Shown in pieces: positions 38,909-50,800 of a stretch of DNA of 64,000 nucleotides (positions are counted from its first letter, which is position 1; each line of letters opens with the position of its first letter). The notes under the pieces are model-generated. The model made no database searches, was not told the origin of the DNA, and saw nothing but the letters and a program-made list of their open reading frames with translations. The DNA comes from Aselliscus stoliczkanus (Eukaryota > Chordata > Mammalia > Chiroptera > Hipposideridae): positions 63,136,771 through 63,200,770 of the forward strand of contig CM066737.1 of assembly GCA_033961575.1 (NCBI GenBank). Reading direction: 5' to 3'. A program made the position numbers and the translations under genes.

Positions 38909-39489
38909 TAAGAAATCCACCAAATATTGTTAAGGAATGATATCTGAAGACTCCAGCTAAAACTTACGACCAAGATTTAGGTAAAGCACCTCATCAGAAT
39001 AGAGCCAGAATGTAGCCTATGAGTTTCTTTTGTTCCCCAGTGGGCTTCATTGTCTAAAATCTCATTTTTAGGTATTAACATACTGGTCTTTCTATGTTAT
39101 CATGTTACCTAAATTAAAGAGATGTCTTGACATGCTACACATCCATGAAGCTGTTTGTAGCCATCACTTTTCCGGCAACCAGGTGAAACAAATGAGCCAC
39201 CCAAACAAAAACCAGAGAAAGATCAGTCAGGACAATTAACATCTGAGTGAGCAATCTGAGCAACAGGCCAGGATTAGATCTGAAGGCTGCAAAAGAATCC
39301 AGGACTGGCATCTAGGGAACAAAAGGAGCTGACCCACAATGCGACAGAATTTTCTGAACTTAGGAATAAACGGCTTGGCTGTGTTGAACAGACAGTCGAA
39401 CATTTGGTACATGGCTCACTAAGTTAAAAATTCAAGACCTTTTCCAAGTTTACTCAAAGGTCAGGAAAAGATCACACCATCCATCAACG

Positions 39490-40570
39490 AACATGCTATA
39501 GCATGGATAAGTGCATATGCTTGAGAAGAAGACAGATCTAGGTTCCAGTCCCACCTCAACCACATGCTACCACTGTTATTTTTCATCAGTTACTTAAACA
39601 CTCTAAGCCTATTTTCTCATCTTCAAAATAGGGCTGAGAATATGCCGGGGGCCGACAGCATCCCGCCGTCTGACAAGGCCACATTGAAATAAAGATCCAC
39701 GCTCAGCACTGGATGTCTGGGGTGCTGCCTTATGGTTGGTCATGTAATCTCTCCTGTCTCTATGAACTCAGGTGCCTTTCCACCTATAGGAGACAATATA
39801 CTCACTGCATTTCTGACAAGTTCCTGTGATACCCTGATGATAGCTGGCTGTGTAAGTCAACGACGGGCCAAGATTTCCTAAAGAGAAGGAAACTCCCTAA
39901 AACAGGCTACAGCCCAAGGGGACCCCTGAACTGAGATAGTGGGGACTCAAGCCCCTTGGCCAATGCAGCTGTGAAAGCTTTCCTTGGAGATCAGGAGACC
40001 AAGGTCTCTCAGCCATGAGAGTTTTGATAGGAGACAACTTACTGACCATGAGGTATTTTAATGAACAGCCTTGTTTTAACTCTTTGCTTTGTACATTGCT
40101 GTAGCAACAAAAACTGAAGCTTTGACTGAGAAACAGATGTTCCCCTCTATTGCAATAATATGCAGCTCTTCGTAGGACACGAAAAGTTTGAGACTCCTTT
40201 AGCTACTAAGTTCAAGTATATGCCCTGTAAGGTAGTCATGGTAACCGGTGTACCCTGGAAAGACACAATTACAAAAAGGTACAAGCTCAAAGAGAAAAAC
40301 ATCCTGATCATGTGAAACATAACTTGCAATTGAGGTAATGGTCAGAAGTCCCTATAAAAGGGGCCAGGCTTTAATAATAAAGTATGTGTGACGCTCCTGT
40401 GAACCTCTTTCCGGTGTCTCCCTCCTTGTTTCTCCTCGTTGACGCAGTCCCACCCGAGGGGACCCCTGGTCCTCACGGGGGCTGGCTGCTACAAGAATAG
40501 ATAAACATACCCCATAGGGTCTCTGTGACTACTAACTGAAAAGTGCATGTGAAATAGCACACTGAAGCTA
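39490..40570 (+). mobile_element. MIR SINE split by a solo LTR
   Basis: MIR text (AGATCTAGGTTCCAGTCCCA, TCATCTTCAAAATAGGGCTG) runs to 39642. It resumes after the LTR with AGATAAACATACCCCATAGG and GTCTCTGTGACTACTAACTG, the usual MIR 3' part. Confidence 0.75.
39637..40499 (+). mobile_element. Solo LTR of an endogenous retrovirus with 6-bp target duplication
   Basis: The 851-bp LTR (39643-40493) begins TGCCGGGGG and ends GCTGCTACA (TG...CA). It is flanked by AGAATA at 39637-39642 and 40494-40499. A TATA box (CTATAAAAGGGGCC, about 40352) and a polyadenylation signal (AATAAAG, about 40376) lie in the right order for U3-R-U5. No internal viral genes remain, so it arose by LTR-LTR recombination. 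A 6-bp duplication is typical of class II (betaretrovirus-like) insertions; the class is inferred. Confidence 0.9.
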
Positions 40571-40590
40571 TTTTTTAAAACGTTAAAAAC

Positions 40591-41057
40591 CAAATGCTTG
40601 CGCCGACAGAGTGGCACATTGGTTAAGAGCTGGCATGGGATGCCAGCGGCCCCAGTTCGGATCCCACATAGGAGGGCCAGTGACACTGCCCTCTACAGCT
40701 AACAAAAGCTTCACCTGGAGCTGGGCTGTGCAAGCCCCGGCGACAGAGTTGGCTGCAGCCCCTGTTGCAGTGGGCTGCCATAGGCTACAGTGAGTGGCCG
40801 GCAGCCAGCGAGAGCGGCCGGCAGCCAGCGTGAGCTGCCAATAGCCACAGTGAGTGACCATCCAGAGGCCGGAGACCGAGCTGCCTCATCCGGGAAGAGC
40901 ACAATGGCGATACCAACATGGGCCAGTGAAGCAACATCCTCCAAAACTAGACTGAAGAAAAGACAGCAACTCGTCTGTTCCCCTTTCCCGATTCCCCAAC
41001 GCTGTTCCCCTCCCCCAATTCCCCAATAAAATCTTTTTTAAAAAAAACAAATGCTTG
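40591..41057 (+). mobile_element. Composite SINE C1 (head, variable core, AATAAA end)
   Basis: The 447-bp element (40601-41047) has a tRNA-like head (CATTGGTTAAGAGCTGGCAT, B-box GTTCGGATCCC). A type I-like segment ending CACTGCCCTC follows, then a link beginning TACAGCTAAC. Next comes a GC-rich core of about four GGCCGGCAGCCAGC-like units, then GATACCAACATGGGCCAGTG, ACTAGACTGAAG and a C-rich end with CCCCAATAAAATC before the A tail. CAAATGCTTG flanks it at 40591-40600 and 41048-41057. The open frames on both strands are shared by all copies and do not look like a conserved protein. Confidence 0.92.
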
Positions 41058-41977
41058 AATGCTCTTTGAATCTTCTAGTCCAAAATACAGTATGAATTTC
41101 AGGCATAAATTAAAGAACTCTTTTAAATAATGTCAATAATGAACATTTTACCATTCATTTATTGAACAGTATTTTAATTAATATAAAATATACAGAAGTA
41201 TCTAACAGACTAAACTTATTCCATTCATTTTTTTCAAAATACTTTATAATTTATATATTTTGTACTTAACTTATGTGTTTTCATTAACTTGCTACTATTA
41301 GCTTTGTGAATTTTTCTCACTATGTTTAGAGCTCGCCAATTCGAACTGGAATAGACACAGAAATTATAATCGTGGGGAAAAGAGGGTGTGGGGAGAGAAA
41401 GCGTCCATTTATAGTTCATGCATAATCCAGACAGAAAGAATTTATCAATATACTACATCAAAACTATATCAAACTAAAAATTAAGGTTTTAAAACAGAAA
41501 TGTACCCCAAGCCTTCAGAAATTCTGAGGTCATTATTTTTAAAGGACCAACTTATACTGATCATCATAATCAAAGGAAAGAAAACCTTATATTTAATGAA
41601 AATATCAGAGGATTCACTGAACCCTAAATCCATAAGAAAACAAGATTCTCCCCTTTCTAGCTCTCTGGGGGGAAATGAAATTAAGGAAAAGTCTCTTAAA
41701 GTACCGACTGAACGAGGGAAGGAGATTCTGATGCCTCACTCAGGTGTAAAGGAAACCCCTCATGGTTTCCTCAAACTTCCACCTTTCATCCATTAATTGG
41801 AGATTCAGACTCTGAATTATTTAGTTACAGTTGATGTAAATATAACTTAAACATGTAGTGGACAGATGAGTTCAATACACTTCACACAACACAGACAAAA
41901 ACAGAAAATTGTGACAGCATGTACATTTATGATGTGATTGTCCAGTTCACACCTCTCTTTCAAAAGGACTAAAGCTC

Positions 41978-42077
41978 GGGGCCGGCCGAGTGGCGCAGTG
42001 GTTAAGTGCTGGCTTGGAAAGCCAGCGGCCCCAGTTCAGGTCCCACGTATGAAGCCAGTGACACTGCACTCAAAAAA
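41978..42077 (+). mobile_element. tRNA-derived SINE, type I
   Basis: GGGGCCGGCCGAGTGGCGCA leads, GGCTTGGAAAGCCAGCGGCC follows and the copy ends CCAGTGACACTGCACTC with an A tail. The flanking repeat (AAAAGGACTAAAG and AAAAGGAATAAAC) is imperfect. Confidence 0.88.
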
Positions 42078-42383
42078 AAAAGGAATAAACTAAAATTAGA
42101 AAGTTCTGTCCTGAGTCCCATAAGCTGTAAAGGCAATTGGTCTCCTGTGCAGGAAGCCAAGATTAGTCATGTCATCCCGTTATCACTGTTTGTACAGTGC
42201 TAAAGGCTAGTATAGAGGGCTATGTGTTCTGTACAAAGGATTTTATTTTTCTCTAACGGTGATCTATTCCCGTATGTAATCCCACACTACAACCCAAATC
42301 ACTGGAACATCAAATAAAATGAATGATAGTGCAGAGTTTATTGGGGGAATTCAGAAGTCGGTAAAATTACAAAATGTGAAACA

Positions 42384-42821
42384 GGGCCGGCAGAGTGGTG
42401 CATTGGTTAAGAGCTGGCTTGGGAGGCCAGCGACAACGGTTCAGATCCCACATATGAGGGCCAGTGACACTGCCCTCTACAGCTAAGATGGTGAACAACA
42501 GTTCCACCTGGAGCTGGGCTGTTGTGAGTCCCTGGGACGGCATAACTGCTGCCCCTGCTGCAGTGGGCTGCCATAGCCTCCAGTGAGTGGCCGGCAGCCA
42601 GCGTGAGCTGCCAATAGCCACCATGAGCGGCCATCCAGAGGCCGGCGACCAATCTGCCTCACCCGAGAAGAGCACAATGATGATACCAACATGGGCCAGT
42701 GAAGCAACGTCCTCCGCAACTAGACTGAAGAACAAAAGGACAGCAACTTGTCTGTTTCCCTTCCCCCAGTTCCCCAACGCTGTTCCCCTCCCCCAACTCC
42801 CCAATGAAATCTTTAAAAAAA
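42384..42821 (+). mobile_element. Composite SINE C2
   Basis: This copy has the same layout as C1: tRNA-like head, link with CTAAGATGGTGAACAACAGT, a core of about three units (AGTGAGTGGCCGGCAGCCAG onward) and the C-rich end. Its last signal is AATGAAAT, not AATAAAAT, so the polyadenylation signal has mutated. No clear target duplication is visible. The 174-codon minus-strand frame is a shadow of the repeat. Confidence 0.88.
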
Positions 42822-43962
42822 ACAACAACATAAAACAACTAATTCCAAGGGTTGAGGAGACTGTGAAGATGACTGTAAATGGTGTTTCCATGTTTAATAC
42901 CAGGAAAACATCTCATTTTAATAACAATGTTGCCAATATAGTTTTTCAATGCAATTAAAACAGAATCTTAGTTATATATGCACTTATGGGTTGGGGAATC
43001 CCCTAGGTGATTAAAACCAATGTACCACCCAACACAAAAACTATCATGCACTCAGTCCATGGATCAATATCTCCAAACAGCAGCGAAGTACAACTTAGTA
43101 TTTTCAGCCTTGTAAAAGATAATTTGTTCAGCTAAATCAATTTCATAGATAATTCGACTATCAATATATGCATCCATTCAAAATAAAATGTTAAAACCAA
43201 AACAACATGGATTTGTACGTTTTTGCTATGACTGCATTGGATCAGTTCAATAAAAACATACATATCTGCTCACGTTTGCCTACATGCAAGTTACCACAAC
43301 AGCCTGGGGCATCTGAATGTCCTTGGAACATATTCATCATGGTGAATTAATGCATGAACTATTTCTGACCAATTAAAAATACCTATTAGATGTAATACTG
43401 CCATTTCCAGATATTTGCATATATTCCTTTGTAGTACAGCATTCATTTTCCACTTATTTCTCCCAATTCATAGAAAGGTTGAAGATGTCAATTTCCCAGC
43501 TCTGCCTCTCAGTGGTTTTGACTTCAATGTTGAAATACATTAAAACTGCCTTAGAAAACACCAAATTAAAAATTCCGTCTTTTTTTCTATACTATTATTT
43601 ACTTAAGAGGGTTTTATCTGGCCGCATTTATTCTTCCCAAGATCCTGCTCTGTTTTATGGTACTCAAACATTTTTTAAGAGTTCCTCACAAAAGGGGAAA
43701 TGCGTGTTCTTTCTAGTTGTTCATATTATATGAAAACAAATTCCACTTACATATTTACAACAAATTGTAAATGCCTGAGTTACATACACAAATCTACTGA
43801 GGTCAATAGTTTAAGTAAAAATTCTCCCTCAAAGGATAAATTTTCTAATTCATTAAAATCAATTTTTTAACCTCTCAAAACTACTTCTGAAAGAGTCAGA
43901 ATGGCTGAAGTCCAAATCTGTTAAAATGCCCAACAGGCTATAGAAAAACAGAAATATTTTCT

Positions 43963-44322
43963 GGGCCAGCCGAGTGGTGCGTTCGTTAAGAGCTAGCTTG
44001 GGATGTCAGTTCTGAGCAGCAGGAACCCGGTTCGGATCCCGTATGAGGGCCAGTGACACTGCGTCCTCTACAGCTAAGATGGTGAACAACAGCTCGACCT
44101 GGAGCTGGGCTCCTGTGATTCGCCGAGAGAGGCTGTTTAATGGCCGGCAAGCAACTGCCTCACCCAGGAAGAGCGCAATGATAACAACATGGGCCAGTGA
44201 AGCAAAGTCCTCCACAACTAGACTGAAGAACAAAAGGACAGCAACTTGTCTGTTCCCTTTCCCCAATTCTCCAATGCTGTTCCCCTCCCCGAATTCCCCA
44301 ATAAAATCTTTTTTAAAAAAAA
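43963..44322 (+). mobile_element. Composite SINE C3, core nearly absent
   Basis: The head GGGCCAGCCGAGTGGTGCGT and the 3' end are present. Between CTGGAGCTGGGCTCCTGTGA and GCAACTGCCTCACCCAGGAA only one short, changed unit is left, giving about 360 bp. It keeps CCCCAATAAAATC before the tail. It marks the low end of the core length range. Confidence 0.88.
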
Positions 44323-45098
44323 TTTTTGTCCCCACCCTCCTTTAAAAATTATTGTTAGAAAAGTATGAGATGGATTAATTTCACAGTAATAATGAAAATA
44401 AAATTTACAAAAAGATGGGAATGAAAATAAAATCAGAATCTTCAATCTATAGTAAATAAAGTAGAAGCAGTGAAAAAGAGCTTTCGAAATATTCACGTAG
44501 AAGCTAGTAATACTTTAAATTTTCATCTTTGAAATTGTGAATATAATTAGGACACTAACTAAAGTTGCCGTCTCAGTGATATAATTAGTCTAACTTATAA
44601 TAAAATGTTAATTTCCAGAAGAAAAATGTATTGGTTCATTTTCCTAAGCTATGTAACACACTTAAAATTTTATCACACACTCTACAGGACATACAATTTC
44701 TTTTAGGTTAGTGGAATTTGGTTAAAATGAACTTATTCCAAGAAATCACCTTTCTAATCTGTAAATCCTGGAAAGGAAAGAGAGCTGACATCAAGTCGAT
44801 TTGTTGTGAATAACATCAGAAGTTCTTTGAACAAGGAGGAAAGCAAAGATGCATTAGAACATACCATCCACATATTTCCTTTTATCCTACACCAATTTGT
44901 ATGGTATACTATGTAATTCTGGTGGGCAGCAGGCCAGTTGAATGAATTTTCTGTCATGGTAACAGGGGTAAGGAGAGTTGAAGGGTAATTGCTATTTGAT
45001 GACTGAACAACAGAAATGCAACAGCCCTTGTCATCTATTATGTTCCAAAAACATATAATTGAAGACTCATTATAGAGTGTGACAGATACTTAGACAAA

Positions 45099-45579
45099 GA
45101 TAGAAGAAATTTCGGCCTGCTGAGTGGCACGTTGGTTAAGAGCTGGCTTGGGACAACAGTGGCTCCGGTTTGGATCCCACATATGAGGGCAAGTGACACT
45201 GCCCTCTACAGCTAAAAACAGCTCCACCTGTAACTGGGCTGCTGTGAGTCACGGGCGACAGTGTAGGCTGCAGCCCCTGCTGCAGTGGGCTGCCATAGGC
45301 TACAGTGAGTGGCCGGCAGCCAGTGTGAGCAGCTGGCAGCCAGTGTGAGTGGCCAAGATTCACTGTGAGGGGCCGTCCAGAGGCCGGCAACAAATTTGCC
45401 TCACCTGGGAAGAGCGCAATGATAATACCAACATGGGCCAGTGAAGCAAAGTCCTCCACAACTAGACTGAAGAACAAAAGGACAGCAACTGGTCTGTTCC
45501 CCTTCCCCCCGTTCCCCAACGCTGTTCCCCTACCCCAATTCCCCAATAAAATATTTTTTAAAAATGATAAAAGAAATTT
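45099..45579 (+). mobile_element. Composite SINE C4
   Basis: The element (45113-45565, 453 bp) is the longest copy. Its core has four units of about 20 bp (GTGAGTGGCCGGCAGCCA, GTGTGAGCAGCTGGCAGCCA and two more diverged). It ends CCCCAATAAAATATTTT and is flanked by GATAGAAGAAATTT / GATAAAAGAAATTT with one mismatch. Confidence 0.92.
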
Positions 45580-46478
45580 AAGGTTCATGAATATTTTAGC
45601 ACAGGAAAACTGCAACCAAACCAAAAGGAATCATTTCTTTGTGTCCACATTGTGATGTCAAAAATATCTTAGCAAGTACAAAGGTTTTAATGTCTCAGAG
45701 TGTCATCTGTAAAATGGTAATAGTTCTGTTCTTTTCTGGTTTATTTTTACATCATATTTTAAAGCCCTTCCCCTTAAAACTGAGAAAGACACTACAGAAA
45801 TTGTGTGTGTGTGCATGCACATGCACACATGCACATACATGCACTCTTAACCATAGTTAATATCTAAATATATTCACCTTTGATAAAATTAGTTTAAAAA
45901 CATAATCACTGAAAAATGAACAGTCAAAATCTTTAAACATACCACATTAAACAATTTTGGAATTGTGAAGTCTTATCTAAGACAAACTAAGCCAAATATG
46001 CTTCTTATCTTTGTCTTCCACAGTAATATAAAACTACCTAAAGCAACAAAAAACAATAACAATAAACATGTACATGACTTATAGAAAAAACATTTATAGG
46101 ACTACAATGAAGTATCAAGTTCCTAAGAGATATTAGCCCTCAATTGTCTTCAACCCGGCTTGTACTCATTTTCAGAAAATACTAGAAACGTAGCTACTCC
46201 TAAAACACACATTCATACGTAAGCCTTTCAGAACATATAAATGCTTTATAAAGAAAACATAATGTTTTAATTGCTAAAATATCTTTGCCCTTTTTCAAAA
46301 TTGCAATAACTTTCTTTTCAATTGGAACATTTCAAAGAACACACACTGATATGAGTAGCTTTACTAGATGTGAAGTCGAACTAAATTAGAGATCTTTAGT
46401 CGCTTGTCTTACATCACAGAGTTTGTTAATGGCAAAACCATGACTGAAATCCACCACTCCTCAACCCTTACATATGAA

Positions 46479-46577
46479 GAAGGAGTGTCAAACATGACTA
46501 TAAATCACAAACACAGGGATCAGAGCCAAAACCTTGAATGGATAGTTGAGCTCTCTAACACAAAGAATATATAGAGG
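46479..46577. repeat. Duplicate of sequence at 51156-51254 (left copy)
   Basis: From AAGGAGTGTCA to AAAGAATATATAG, this stretch matches 51156-51254 base by base with scattered differences (shared phrases: CAGAGCCAAAA vs GAGAGCCAAAA, CTTGAATGGAT, GAGCTCTCTAA vs AAGCTCTCTAA). I cannot assign it to a known repeat. Confidence 0.75.
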
Positions 46578-46813
46578 ATTATATTCCTCTATATATTAAA
46601 AAAAATAGTTGCAAAAGCTAAAGGAGTTCATCAAAATTAAACTGGGTTTACAGGACATGTTCAAAGGATTTCTTTAAGTTGAATAGAAAGGGCACTAATT
46701 AGTAACACAAACACGTTTGTAAGAATAAATCTCACTGGGAAGGTAAACGTAAGTAACAGTAGTGGATGGATCACTTATAAAGCTAGTATAAAGGTTAAAA
46801 GACAAAACAAGTA

Positions 46814-47209
46814 GGGCCGAGGGCTGGCAGAGTGATACGGTGGTTAACCACTGGCTTGGGACACCAGCAGTCCTGGTTCAGATTCCATATATGAGGGCCA
46901 GTGACACTGCCCTCTACAACTAAGATGGTGAACAACAGCTCCACCTAGAGCTGGGCTGCTGTGAGTCACGGGCGACAGTGTAGGCTGCAGCCCCTGCTGC
47001 CGTAGGCTACAGTGAGTGGCCAAAAGCCAGTGTGAGCAGCCGACCAGAGGCCGGTGACCGAGCGCAATGATACCAACATGGGCCAGTGAAGCAACGTCCT
47101 CCGCAACTAGACTGAAGAACAAGAAGACAGCACTTGTCTATTCCCCTTACCCTGTTCGCCAACGCTGTTCCCCTCCCCCAATTCTCCAATAAAATCTTAA
47201 AAGAAAAAA
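46814..47209 (+). mobile_element. Composite SINE C5
   Basis: Head GGGCTGGCAGAGTGATACGG, link with AAGATGGTGAACAACAGCTC, a core reduced to about two units, then TGATACCAACATGGGCCAGT and the C-rich end with CTCCAATAAAATC. No certain target duplication. Confidence 0.88.
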
Positions 47210-47500
47210 GACTTGTGACCTAACATTTGGTCTATCTTGGAAAATGTCCCATGTGCACTTGAGAAGAATGTATGCATAGTCTGTTGCTTTTGGATGAAAT
47301 CAAATCCATCCAGTCTCATATGTCGTTTAAGGCCAATGTTGCCTTTTTGATTTTCTGTTTGGATGATCGATCCGTTGTTGTGAGGTATAGAACTCCCTTA
47401 CTACTATTAGATGCTTGTTCTCCCTTTAGGTCTGTTAATATTTGCTTTATATATTTAGGTTCTCCTATATTGGGTGCATTAATATTCACAAAAGTTCTAT
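47210..47500 (-). mobile_element. L1 ORF2-region fragment, minus strand
   Basis: ACTTGTGACCTAACATTTGG, CCATGTGCACTTGAGAAGAA and TTTATATATTTAGGTTCTCC are reverse-strand L1 phrases near the end of ORF2. The piece lies between two composite SINEs and has no intact frame. Confidence 0.7.
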
Positions 47501-47504
47501 CTTC

Positions 47505-47847
47505 TTTTTATTTTTTTTAAATCTTTTAAAATTAGTTTCAGGTGTACCATTGGTATCGCCATTGCGCTCTTCCCGGGTAAGGCAGATCGGTCTCTGGCCT
47601 TGGGATGGTCACTCACCACGGCTATTGGCAGCTCACACTGGCTGCTGACCACTCACTGTAGCCCATGGCAGCCCACTGCAGCAGGGGCTGCAGCCTACAC
47701 CATCGCCGGGGCTCGCACAGCCCAGCTCCAGGTGGAGCTGTTGTTAGCTGTGGAGGGCAGTGTCACTGGCCCTCATATGTGGGATCCAAACCAGAGCCAC
47801 AGGTGTCCCTAGCCAGCTCTTAACCAATGTGTGACTCGGCGGGCCCC
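47505..47847 (-). mobile_element. Composite SINE C6, minus strand, with a different 3' end
   Basis: On the minus strand the element has the usual head (GGCCCGCCGAGTCACACATT) and GC-rich core up to GCAATGGCGATACCAA. There it departs: the usual CATGGGCCAGTG end is replaced by TGGTACACCTGAAACTAATT, which resembles an L1 3' terminus, and an A-rich tail. It is the only minus-strand composite copy here. Confidence 0.85.
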
Positions 47848-47859
47848 AAAACAACTCTT

Positions 47860-50800
47860 AATACATTTAAGAGGACTGATTCATATTGAGTATCTTTTCT
47901 GACCTCAATGGTATGAAACTAGAAGTTAATTACACCAAGAAAACTAGAAAATTCACAAATATGTAGAGGTTAAACAGTATGCTATGAGCAACCAAAAGGT
48001 CAAAGAAAAAATCAAGAAAGAACTAAAAAAATACCTAGAAAGGAAAAAAAGGAAATATAACAAAATTTACAGAATACAGTAAAAGCAGTTCTAAGAGGCA
48101 AGTTCATATCACTAAATGCCTGCCTTAAAAACAAACAAAAAAAGCTCAAATACACACTTTAACTTTAGTCCTCACGAACCCGAAAAACAACAAACAATGC
48201 CTAAAGTTAGTAGAAGAAAGGTAATAAAGATTAGAGCAGAAATAAATAAAATAGAGACTAAAGAGACAATAAAAAAGATCAAAGAAACTAAGAGCTATTT
48301 CTTTGGAAAGATAAACAAAATTAACAAACCTATAGATAGACTCACCAAGAAATAAAGAGAGAGAATTCAATTAAATAAAATCAGAAATGAAAGAGAAGAT
48401 GGTACAACTGGCAATACAGAAATACAAAGAATCATAAGAGATCACTATGAACAGTCATATGCTAATTGGACAAACTAAAATGGATAAATTCCTAGAAACA
48501 TACAACCTACCAAAACTGAATCACAATGAAATAGGAAATTTGAACAGACCTATTATCAATAAAGAGATTGAATCAGTAATCAAAAACCTTCCAACAAACA
48601 AAAGTCGAGGACTAGATGGCATCACTAGTCAATTCTACCATACATTAAAACAAGAATTAATACCAAGCATTCTCAAACACTTCCAAAAAAAAAAGAAGAG
48701 GTGGAAACTCTTCCAAACTCATTTTACAATGCCAGCATTACACTGAAACAAAAATCAAACAAGGATGCCAAGAGAAAATATCCCTGAAGAACTCAGATGC
48801 AAAGATCCTCAACAAAATATTAGCAAACCAAATTTCAACAATACATTAAGAGGATCATATATCATGAATAAGTCAGGTTTCTTCCAGGGATGGAATGATG
48901 GTTCAACATCGACAAATCAGTAAAAGTGATACACCATATTAATAAAATGAAGGATAAAAATCATATGATCATATCAGTAGAAGCAGAAAAAGCATTTGAC
49001 AAAAGTCATCATCCATTTATGATAAACACTCTGATCAAAGGGTATATAAGGGAAACGTACCTCAACGTAATAAAGGCCATACGTGACAAGCCCACAGCTA
49101 ACATCATACTCCATGGTGAAAAGCTGAAAGTCTTTCTTCTAAAATCAGGAACAAGACAAGGATGCCCGTTCTCACATCTTTTATTTAACATAGTATAGGA
49201 AGTCCTAACCAGAGCAATTAGGCAAGAAATATAATAAAAGGGATCTAAATTGGAAAGAAAGAAGTAAAATTGTCACTATTTGCAACTGACATGATACTAT
49301 AAGAAACCCTAAAGACCACATCAAAAAACTGTTAGCACTAATAAACAAATTCAGTCATGTTGCAGGATCCAAAACCAATATACAAAAATCAGTTTAGTTT
49401 CTATACACTAATAATGACCTATCAGAGAGAAAAATTAGGAAAGCAATCTCATTCACAATTATATCAAATAGAATAAAATCGCTAGAAATAAATTTAACCA
49501 AGGAGATTAAAGACCAGCACATTGAAAACTATAAGGCATTAATGAAAGAAATTGAAGAAGACACAAAAAAATGGAAATATATTCCATGCTCATGGATTGG
49601 AAGAATTAATATTGTTAAAATGTCCATACTACACAAAGCAATCTGCATGATACAATTCCAACCAGAAGTCCAATGGTATTTTTGATGGATATACAACAAA
49701 AAAATCCTAAAATTTGTATGGAACATAAAAGATCCTGATTAACCAAAGCAATCTTGGAAAAGAAGAACAACGCTGGAGGCATCATGCTCCCTTATTTCAA
49801 ACTATATTACAAAGCTACAGTATTCAAAACAGTTGGGTAATGGCATAAAAACAGATATGCAGATAAACAGAACAGAATAAGAACAGAGAGCTCAGAAATA
49901 AACCCATGCATACATGGTCAATTAATTCACAATAAAGGAAAAAAGAGTATACAATGGGGAAAGTACAGTCTCTTCAATAAATGGTGTTGGGAAAACTGGA
50001 CAGCCACATGCAAAAGACTGAAACTAGACCTCTATATTACACTATACACAAAAACTAACTCAAAATGGATTCAAGACTTGACCTTAAGACCTGAAACCAT
50101 AAAATTCCTAGAAGAAAACAAAGGGAGTAAGCTCCTTTACACAGGTGTTGGCGATGATTTTTTAAAAATCCAACAACAAAAGCAAAAGTAATAAAAGCAA
50201 AATTAACAAATGGCACTACATTCAAGTAAAAAGCTTTGGCACAGTAAAGGAAACCATCAACAAAATGAAACGCAACCTACTGATGGGAGAACATATTTAT
50301 AAATCATATAACTGACAAGGGGCTAATATCCAAAATATATAAGGAATTCACACAACTAGCAATTCACAGCAAAAAAAAAAAAAAAAAAAAAACAACAACA
50401 AAAAAACAAAACTCACCTAACAATCTGACATACAGGTAACCAACAGGTACATGAAGAGAGGCTCAAACAACATTAATCATCAGGGAAATGCAAATAAAAA
50501 CCACAATGTGGTATCACCTCACACCTGTTAGAGTGGCTATCATCAATAAATCAACAGACAACAAGTATGGGTGAGGATTCAGACCACAATGTGGTATCAC
50601 CTCACACCTGTTAGAGTGGCTATCATCAATAAATCAACAGACAACAAGTATGGGTGAGGATTCAGAGATAACGTAAGCCTTGTGCACTGTTGATAAGAAT
50701 GTAAACTGGTCCAGCCATAATGGATAACAGTAGGGGAATTCCTCAAAAAACTAGAAATAGAACTACCTGATGACCCAGCTATTCTATGTCTGGGGTATTC

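Noticed and set aside
42367..42891. 174-codon minus-strand open frame, and similar frames at 40583-40944, 44006-44335, 45136-45624, 46844-47189, 56641-57129 and 60224-60572
   Set aside because: All lie in composite SINE copies and share text only because the repeats do. Starts, ends and frames differ between copies, and no domain is recognisable.
48116..49198. Plus-strand frames of 79-99 codons
   Set aside because: These are fragments of L1 ORF2, broken by stops and frameshifts; annotated as part of the dead L1.
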